From Bactrocera neohumeralis (Eukaryota > Arthropoda > Insecta > Diptera > Tephritidae), in the NCBI RefSeq assembly GCF_024586455.1, contig NC_065921.1:49870574-49934573 (forward strand): a DNA stretch of 64,000 nt, read 5' to 3'. The notes beneath the pieces were generated by a model. The model was not told the origin of the DNA and did no database searches. It worked only from the letters and a program-made list of their open reading frames with translations. This document shows positions 43,516 through 52,647 of this stretch, piece by piece (within the stretch, counting starts at the first letter, position 1; every line of letters starts with the position of its first letter). The translations under genes and the position numbers were made by a program.

Positions 43516-43832
43516 ATGCAATTTTTCAATAATATCTACATAGTATCTGCAATACCAACCCTCTCTCCCAATGCCGAAGAACAGTTTCATGAAGATATTT
43601 TCGGGTTGTCATCCTGAACATTTTGATATAGCGATATCGAGTTTTAGATGTTGAAATTAACCGATATTTGAAACAAACTGGTATATTCAGTTGCAAAAGA
43701 TCGTTACCAATTCCTTATTCGATAAAGCATGAGCAGAATGGTTTTAGTGCGTAATATATGAAAACAAAATTTATAAATATTTTTTCATTTTGTCTTTCGT
43801 TTCCAAATGGTTTCAATCTAATATGGGGAGAA

Positions 43833-45618
43833 TTTAGTATACTGTCCCAGGATTTCAAGGATAAAAAGGATATGGTCGGATAGAGTAGATTATCCTGATC
43901 AAGGATATATATAGCCCCAGGAAGCTTATAGTTTTCGAGATATTCGCGTTTAAAGTTGAAAATTTGCAATATTTTCATTACATATTTTCTATATATAAAA
44001 TTAATTTTGCACTTATATTTTTCACTTTTATATCCACTAGCACTTCACTAATTCATTTATACACATTTATTTTATATAATATAGTGCAAAAATAGCTTTT
44101 AATATACATTTAAATTATTGTTGAGTTATGATTATTTAAGAATAAAAGCGCAGCCAGTGAAAAACGCTACTGCCTCCCTTCCTTTTCCTTCCTCATCGGC
44201 AAAATGTTTGCACAGTGAAAAACGTGGTAAAAACGCAGAAATCAGCCATCTTTGTTTGTTTACATTTGAACAATGTTGCCATTGCTCAATACGCATATAT
44301 GGTTGGTTTGATCACATCTTTGTTTTCAATTACAATTTTTTACAATATAAAATATCAAAACTGACAACAAAGTATTAAAAATAGTTTACATATTTATAAA
44401 TAATAGCATTCGACTCTGATTTTGAGTTATTTTTTGAAAATTTCAAACATATTGAAACATATTGAACAGATTGAATTATAAAAGTTGATAATTACTACAG
44501 TATATCGATATTGGCAACCCTGTGTTGTGAGAGAGCAATCGTGTTAGCTTCCACGGCAAAAATCCAAATGTCGTGAATTCTCACGTCATCCCACGTCAAA
44601 GAGAGAAGGGAGTAGCGTTTTTCTCTGTGCAGTTACATTGCGCGCCCATAAGATAGGTCGTGGCAGCTGACACGTGCCACGATTCTACTTTTTTCACTGG
44701 CTGTGCTACAAAAAATGAATTACAAACAGTCAAATAATCAGTGTTACCTTATCGACATCATTTGTAATAAAGTGAACAGTTTATACCCAAATACGAGAAT
44801 CAACAACCTATAAAAAAAATAACCCTGCTCGGTCCAACACCGGGGTGTATCAAATTTTTTTCGCGTAGAACTCCTTATTGCGTGGGCGGCCTTCGGCCGC
44901 GCTTCAAAAAAAAATAACCCTGGTCGGTCCAATACCGGGGTGTATCAAATTTGTTTCGCGTATAACTTCTTTTTGCGTGGGCGGCCTTCGGCCGCGCTTC
45001 AAAAAAAATAACTCTGGTCGGTCCAATACCGGGGTGTATACATTTTTTTCGCGTAGAACACATTTTTGCGTGGGCGGCCTTCGGCCGCGCTTCAAAAAAA
45101 CTAACCCTGGTCGGTCCAACAGCGGGGTGTATCAAATTCTTTTCGCGTAGAACTTCTTTTTGCGTGGGCGGCCTTCAGGCCGCTTAAATTTTTTATATAT
45201 TTTTTTATTGTTTATCAGCGATTGTGTTTCCTGTATTTAGGGTATAATATTTCTTTATATTTTTTTTGTTTTAGTTTGTAAAATATTCATTTGTTATTTT
45301 TAAATAATCATAATTCAACAATAATTTAAGTGTATATTAGAAGCTATTTTTGCACTATATTATATAAAATAAATGTGTACAAATGAATTAGTGATGTGTT
45401 AGTGTATATAAAATTGAAAAATATAAGTGCAAAATTAATTTTATATATATAAAATATGTAATGAAAATATTGCAAAGTTTAAACTTTAAACGCGAATATC
45501 TCGAAAACTATAAGCTTCCTGCGGCTATAAGCATATATGTATATATTCGTGATCTGGAGGGTCTCCTCTATCCGTCCATACCTATTTTATTACCGAAATC
45601 ATGGGACGGTATACTAAA
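43833..45618. mobile_element. foldback-like element with 0.3-kb inverted arms
   Basis: The segment 43833-44143 and the complement of 45295-45618 are closely similar over about 310-320 bp (shared 'taaataatcataa', 'gctatttttgcactatatta', 'gtgcaaaattaattttatat', 'tttaaacgcgaatatctcg', 'aaaactataagcttcctg'). They enclose 1.15 kb. Inside lie a 554-bp unit bounded by CAGCCAGTGAAAAA inverted repeats (44151-44164 and 44691-44704) and a four-unit GC-rich tandem array. No coding region was seen. Long arms with internal tandem repeats resemble Foldback/Tetris-type elements. Target duplications were not identified. Confidence 0.7.
44821..45187. repeat. four GC-rich 94-bp tandem repeats with hairpins
   Basis: Units start at 44821, 44916, 45010 and 45103 (spacings 95, 94 and 93 bp), each beginning 'aaccctggtcggtccaa' or close to it. 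Each carries a perfect palindrome GCGGCCTTCGGCCGC; the last has GCGGCCTTCAGGCCGC, which is again palindromic (stem of 7, loop TC). Open frames through the array on both strands are periodic artefacts. GC content is far above the surrounding DNA. Confidence 0.9.
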
Positions 45619-48600
45619 GCCGACACCTACTATGAATTTATTTCGTTTATTTTTTTATCAACATTGTCAAAGCCTTCTACATTTATAAGCGCTTTATAGT
45701 GTTTCGATAAGTAACATTTTGTAGGCGCAGCAATGGTTTGATTCCGTCAAACTGCATTGCCAATTTCAACAGAATGCCAAGAAACATGTTAGTCATTATG
45801 CTCGTTGTGGTCCAATTAAAGTTATACAAAAATATATTTGCTTATTAAATATCCGTTTTTTGAATAGTCTGGGCAAATAAGCAGTAAGATAACTAATTCG
45901 GAAATCGATCAATAGCACAGTTGGACGTGCTGTATAATTACGGATTAAGAATACGAGTATACCTGGAATATGAGAACAGTCAACATATGTATATAATTTG
46001 TAAGAAATTATATAAGTTTCGGTTATGCATTTTTGCTGACTGATATAATTAATCGCGTTGAACAGTAGAAAAGATATAAAACTGAAAAGGCACATTAATT
46101 TAAATAATTACATAATATGATTACGCATACACACGTTGCACATACTTTTAAATAAGAGTTCATATGTATTTAACCATTATTTATATTTTAAGCTTGAAAT
46201 AAATATACATATATCCTCAAATCTGCAGCGGCACCGATTATCTTTTGGCTTTACAAAAATTAAGCTCCATAAATAACCAAATCACATTAAAATAAAACGC
46301 ATAGTGTACTGTGTTTCATGAAAGCGAATTTGGAGTATGGTGCATTTCTCGTTGTTGGTCTGTCAACTATTTATCACTATGACCGGAGAAAGAATACACA
46401 TACAAAACTGCCGTTTTAGGAAAATTAGTGTCCTTTTAGTATTCTTTGGGAAGCGTTGGTATTTGTAAATGTTTGGCTTTAAAGCATTCTAAAGCGGTGC
46501 AAAGAGTAACCAAATAGCGTGAAGTGAAATAACAACGCTCCGGAGAGCGTAGTTGTAATATACGAAATAAGTCTGGTATTACCATTTCGTTGTGTTGCAC
46601 TAGGCAATAAATAATAAATTAAATGTCCTTTTGGTGTTGCCGCCATAGCCCCTGCCTAGTGCACGGCTTGCAGAGTACGGCCTTCGCACTGCGACTATAT
46701 TTAAGTATGTCCTATATGGAGCAATTCAGATTCATTAGTACGAGTATTTTTATGTACATTATATACATACATATCCTGACAAACTCGTTTAGCTACATAT
46801 TCAGAAATGAACGACCCCTGGTCAGTGCGCTATTTTCTGTCTTTACCTGTAATCGCTTTTATTAGTATCGTTGTAATTTCTGCTGTTATTGACAACATTT
46901 TGCAATTTAATTTTACATGGTCATAAAATGTGTAATAAATGGACAATGCATAAAGAGTGTCGATAGCGAATGTGCTGGAGTACCGAATTCTACACAGTTT
47001 CCCGTACAATAAATGATAACAGAGATATGTTTACATATTGTATTTATATTTATCGACCGTGATATTTTCAATTAAATATTTTTATTTTGAATGAGTGGGC
47101 AATGATATATCTGTATGAATACATTATTATCCTAATTTTAAATTGATTGGTACCTAGCGCATCAAAAGTAACAGAGAGACGAATTAAAATACAAAGCTAA
47201 TTATAATTTTAAATTGATAAAGCATCAAGAAACTAGTTATATAATCAAAAATATATTATTTTGTTTTTGAGCAAACAATATTCAGAACAAGCCTACTGTA
47301 TGCATACGAGTATATAAATATGCTCGACTTCTGAACAGGCGAGCCATTCATTTCACGCTCTGCCTTTCCCCTTCTTTCTCTCTCTCTCTCTCTTTCTCTC
47401 TCCTAGATCCCGTTTTAACGGTTTTACTGAACATTTGTGGCAAATAAACCATAAATTAAATTACCACATTTTGAAAGCGATTAAACATTACATCGCACAC
47501 ATATATTACTACATATGTACATATGTATGTATGTTTTCATGTTTTACAATTGTAAGCAAGTATACACATTTATTAGGAAAATGCAGTAATGTATTAAAGA
47601 GGAGCTTACAAATTTCAATAACTGCTCGCAACTGATTTCCTTTTTTGCTAAACAGACTTTCAACTTTAATAAATTAACAGTATTAAATTTACTTTGCAAT
47701 TAACACAAAAGTTAGCCTTAGCCACTATTTTGTAATATTTGAATAGATTTTCGACAATTTTTTTGAGATGTGATGGACCGACGTTTGTAAATTCAAAATA
47801 TAATAATTTTTGTACATTAAATGAAAAAATGGAGATATTTAGAAATTAATCGATATTTATTTGGTTTCATAATGCTTCTCATATTTTCTTAAAAGCTATA
47901 TTTTCCAAAAGTTTTTGCTTATTTTTACATTCCATCCAGTATCTGTTAATTTATATGTACTTTATTTAACGAAATAATGCCTAAAGATCTAAAAACATCT
48001 AACTTTTACAACTTTTGTTGCTTTAATCCGATAAATTCAGAGAAGAAGAAGAAGCATCAATAAAAAAAAGACAGTAAATAACATTTTATAATAACATTAA
48101 TAGATCCGACCGATCCGGTTTGCTAAGCCTACCGTATATATTAAATCTAATACATACATAAAATTTTCGTAAACTCCTCTCAAATAGCTGGTCTAATTTT
48201 GATGAAGTGTGTGCTTAATGGATAGGCCTGATATATATTAATACCATGAACAGTCAGTTAAATACGAAGTTTTTAACCCCAAAAGTAAAAGTCAGAGACA
48301 CTAAAAAATATACATACATGCAGAAATGATCAGCGTGACGAGCTAAGTCGTTTTAGCCACGTCCGTATATATACCAACTAGTCAACAGTTTTTGGGAAAT
48401 CGTTAGTATCATACAAATCTATCGTTGCTGTTTGAGATGCCAAAAAAGCTCTGAATTATCAATCCATTGGATATATCATACGAGTGCCGGGCATGCCACC
48501 TCATCATTTATATAATATAGTACATACCATGTTCCGACCACAATTTTATGTGATTAGATTACATTTAATCTGTTCATTAATTTGGTCTGTCCTCACTGCC

Positions 48601-49009
48601 GCTGGAGATCTATATAACTTTTGTATTTGACATTAAAAATTTCACATCGCGCAGTGGCCGATTTTCCAAAAAAGCTGGCCAAAACTCGGAAAGTCCTCCG
48701 ATCGCACCAAAACTTCGTGTACTGTAGTTTTTTGGTTGCTAATTTCAAATATGACATTATTTTTTCGAAATTCAAAATGGCGGACGTGACCTCTTCAAAT
48801 TTGAGGTACGAGTTCCATTTCGAGCCAAACGTCACGTACGTGATTTTTTCGTAGAAAATAATATCTTCTCAAAATATAAATCGAAACATACAGAATTTCT
48901 ATCATAATATTTCTATCTTCGATATAAAAGGAGCTATTTAATTAAAGCTTAATTTATTTGCATGAGTAAGTGGAGAAAAAAATGCATGTGGTTCATGTAA
49001 ATATTTTCA
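45619..49009. other. AT-rich DNA, no gene seen; CT microsatellite
   Basis: About 3.4 kb without a recognisable gene. A CT-rich microsatellite occupies 47373-47402. A short inverted relic of the fly repeat phrase 'gatcagcgtgacgagctaag' / 'tcgttttagccacgtccg' lies at 48325-48370. At 48590-48860 both strands are open for about 75 codons with higher GC, but neither product was recognised. Confidence 0.4.
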
Positions 49010-50240
49010 TTAACTTCTTCTTTACTGGCGTAGACACCACTCACGCGATTATAGCCGAGTTAACAACAGTGCGCCAGTCGTTTCTCCTTTTCGCTAAATG
49101 GCGCCAATTGGATATTTCAAGCGCCAATTGGATATTCCAAGCGAGGTGGTCCTTCTCCACTTGGTCCTTCCAACGGAGTGGAGGTCTTACTCTTCCTTTG
49201 CTTCCCCCGGCGGGTACTGCGTCGAATACTATCAGAGCTGGAGTGTTTATGTCCATACGCACGATATGACCTAGCCAGCGGAGCCGCTGTCTCTTAATTC
49301 ACTGCACTATATCAATATCGTCGTATATCTCATACAGCTCCTCGTTCCATCGAATGCGATATTCTCTTTTGATATCGAACGGTTCGGAGAGGTCCTTAAC
49401 GATCCTGACGGAGCTTTTGGTGTTGCTCAACGTGTAAACTGCCGTATTAGTTTTGCGGCGATACCAAATTCAGACATCGCGACATAAAGGCAGCTCCTTT
49501 TCGTGCTGTCGAAAGCAGCTTTGAAATCGACGAAGAGGTAGTGTGTGTTGATTCTCCTTTCACGGGTCTTTTCCAAAATTAGGCGAATGGTGAATATGTG
49601 GTCGGTTGTTGATTTCCCAGATCTAAAGCCACACTCATAAGGTCCAATGAGTTTGTTGACGGTGGGCTTTAATCTTTCACACAGTACGCTCCATAGAACC
49701 GTATTCGCAATGTTGAGGAGGTTTATCCCACGGTAGTTGGCGCAGATTGTGCTTACTTAATTTCCAATCCTTGGCCATGCTTTCGTCCGACCATATTTTA
49801 CAAAGCTGGTGCATGTTTTTTATCAGTTCTTTGCCGCCGTGTTTGAATAACTCGGCCGGCAACCCATCGGCCAGCGCTACTTTGTTGCTCTTCAGACGGG
49901 CAATTGCTATTCGAACTTCTTCATAGTCGGGCAATGGAACTTCTGCTTAATCGTCATCGATTGGAGAATCGGGTTCGCCTTCTCCTGGCGTTGTACTTTT
50001 ACTGCCATACAGCAGGCTGGAGAAGTTTTCCCTCCATAATTTAAGTATACTCTGGGTATCGGTCACTAGATCACCTTTGGTGGTTCTATAAGAGTATGCT
50101 TCGGCTTGAAATCTTTTGTTAGCAGCCGCATTTTTTTGTAGAATTTTAGAGCATTACCCCTGGTATCTATCCCATCCCGCACGTGTTGTGGTCGATCGTA
50201 ACGGTGCGAGGTAGGCAGCCAGTTTTCTCTCCGCTCAAAA
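49010..50240 (-). pseudogene. RTE-like reverse transcriptase copy
   Basis: Minus strand: an N-terminal remnant near 50200-50100, then YEEVRIAIARLKSNKVALAD, GLPAELFKHGGKELIKNMHQ, YECGFRSGKSTTDHIF and FVDFKAAFDSTKRS. SEPFDIKREYRIRW then joins directly to DDIDIVQ-stop-IKRQRLRWLGH, so the RT core with the YADD motif is missing. The breakpoint is near that of the copy at 36497. The C-terminus DINTPALIVFDAVPAGGSKG and the UTR complement end at 49012 in a vestigial AAG-type tail. A short duplication ('gcgccaattggatattcca' type) lies at 49101-49141. Confidence 0.8.
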
Positions 50241-50269
50241 ATAACCTTCCGATATTTTTTGGCTGTAAG

Positions 50270-51300
50270 TTTTTTAAAAAATGAAAAACTTTGATTCTGC
50301 TTGTGGATTATTTTTATTTGGGCTTTTAAATTTTTTTACATTAAGTCGAGAATATGATATCATGTAAATGGCCGCCGCCACAGTTTATTGTCAGTTGAAC
50401 CCTTTTTAAGGCATTTTCCATCACTTTGGCCAGAACTTCCGGCGATAGGTCCCCACATTCTTGACGCATATTGTCTTTAAGAGCTGCAAGATTCTAAGGC
50501 TTGTTGTCATAAACCCGCGACTTCAAAAAGCCCCATAAAAAAAAGTCTGGAGCGGTCAAATCAGGCGATCTTGCTGGCCAGTGCAAATCGCCAAAACTGG
50601 AGATTAGGCGCTCGGGAAATGCATTCTTCAGTATATCGGTTGTAGCACGTGCAGTGTGTGCCGTTGAACCGTCCTGTTGGAAGCACATGTTTTCCAATCC
50701 CAATTCATCAAGTTGCGGCAAAACGAACTCGTTGATCATTGCTCTGTAGATTTCTCTCACAGTAACCGTTTGGCCCGCGACGTCTTCTCCCGATGACTCC
50801 TCCAGCGAAAACACCATACAGTGACTTTGAGTGGGTGTAATGGCTTTTCGTGGGTTGCATGCGGATTTTCATTTATTTTTGATAAAAAATTATTAAGAAT
50901 GGCTTGAGCGTATGTTAGACGCGATTGGTGGTCAGCAGCTCAAGTCCGTCTGGACTTTGTACGGAAACATCTTCAAATCTTTTACCAAAATTCGCTGTAA
51001 ACACCGTCGACTGATACCCCTTTTGCGTGGTCGATGTCGACGGCGCTTCCATGACATCCTAAGCAACAGCAGCAATATTCTCTGCAGAACAGCTACTCCG
51101 GGGTCTGCCACCCCTGGCAACATCTCGTATTGTGCCAGTCTCTTCGAGGCGACCGACTAAACGTCGCAGTGTTTCATCAGTAGGCGTTAGACGGCCAGGA
51201 AATCTGCGACGAAATTCACGTTATGCCAAAGTCACCGACAGACTATTGGTCAAATAAATAGTCACCAATAACCCGCGTTCTGGAGCAGTGTAGCGTACTA
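50270..51300 (-). pseudogene. DD41D (rosa-like) transposase, near full length
   Basis: The best DD41D copy. On the minus strand the N-terminus reads FRRRFPGRLTPTDETLRRLV and GRLEETGTIRDVARGGRPR, a paired-like DNA-binding region. Then ENIAAVA, LVKDLKMFPYKVQT and PRKAITPTQSHCMVFSLEES follow. The 108-codon open block 50817-50494 contains MCFQQDGSTAHTA (second Asp) and ARSPDLTAPDFFLWGFLKSR (third Asp). The two are separated by exactly 41 residues. The C-terminus reads SPEVLAKVMENALKRVQ. A first catalytic Asp block (about 50850-50900) is deleted, and stops and frameshifts are present. Rosa elements were described, to my memory, in tephritid flies. Confidence 0.85.
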
Positions 51301-52647
51301 TTGTTTATTTACGTGTATTTCACATGTGTTTACTACACAAATGTCAAAACAGAACTGACATTAGAGGTCAACTTCAAAATTTATAGCATCTTTTGCGACT
51401 GCAGTTTGCTGTAGGGTCTCCAATGCAACGTGAAATGAAAACGGACATTAAAAGTGCAGTGCAGCAAATGCACTCATTAGAATAGGTTTTTAATATAATT
51501 TTATCTGACGGGCTATAAAATGTAATAATAAAATGGGTCTGTGCCATTTAAAATTAATTAATATTATACCAAATTTTGATTGTAATTAATTCTCGATTTC
51601 GTCGAACAATGAAGTTGAACCCTTTCCCTAAATTTTTTAATACAAGTATATTGAAGGTATTTCCCTAGCTTTTATCTTTGCATGTTGCCAGAGTTTAGAA
51701 TGTTCGGTTGCACCAGAACTTAGCCCTTCCTTATTATTTAAGTTTCGCATATACTACTTTTAGTAAGATGGGCGAAATTCATTTTTATCAAACTTAAGTT
51801 TATACGTAATTAACGGAATATTTTACAAAAGGCCATATAAGTTTTTAAAGTGGAGTCCTTGAGCTTTGCTAAACTTTAAGGCAAAGTATGATTATCTTAA
51901 CAAGAATAGTAGCTGTAGCTCTTAATAATTTACAAAGTTCTTAAATTTGTAGAAAGAGCTTGTTTTTATTTGAGGAGTACGTGCCACATACGCCATGTAT
52001 CACAGATGTGTTTTATGACATGATTTTCCAGCATATGAGCTCAAACTTATATGCATTTATGATTGTGTTAATAGGTAACTTTGTTGCTGTTCCAAAATTT
52101 GAGTGAAGTATTAGCCATCATAACAATAATGAAATTTTTTACGTATAAGATCTACTTAATATGAACATATACATACATATGTATGTATATCATATTTTTA
52201 CAGAGATAGCCTAGGCATTAGAATATTTAAGTTCCAGCCCTTTAGACATAGTACTTATGAACTAGTATGTGTATGATCACCACCAATCAAACCACCACAC
52301 ATATGTTTGTAGTACTATAAGTCATTAGCGCACTGCAGAGCTCATATTTCACTGCCTGTTACGCACACACGACATGTTCGTAACCACTTTACTTTACACA
52401 TCACGTAAAGTTGCGATATGCGTGGAGAGCAAGGATTGTATGTCTGCGTTATGTACATATACATATGTATATTATGCATAAGTACTGTGGCGCTGCCAGC
52501 GTTCATGCTTCAAATATGTACATATACAGATATAAAAAAGGAATTATAAACTGAACACTGAATAATCTGTTATGTCTGATTGAAATTTTGACTTTAGAGA
52601 TCATACCTGAAGTGCCAATTTAAAAGCAAATGTCTCGCTAACTTAAT
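51301..52647 (+). repeat. mostly unassigned DNA with a TR1 3' end
   Basis: The TR1 terminal block ('agaatgttcggttgcacc', 'agaacttagcccttcctta') lies at 51690-51735; the rest could not be assigned. Short TATG/TACATA-type simple repeats occur near 52165-52190. Confidence 0.4.

Noticed and set aside
44744..45150. Long periodic open frames on both strands (RGRRPPTQ-type repeats)
   Set aside because: They follow the 94-bp tandem unit and exist on both strands at once, so they reflect the repeat and not a protein.
46500..46870. Open frame 46623-46865 in a locally GC-richer stretch, considered as a host exon or promoter
   Set aside because: No initiator/TATA arrangement or splice sites that I could defend, and the product was not recognised.
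48590..48860. Overlapping open frames of about 75-80 codons on both strands
   Set aside because: No recognisable product on either strand; slight GC enrichment alone was not enough to call a gene.
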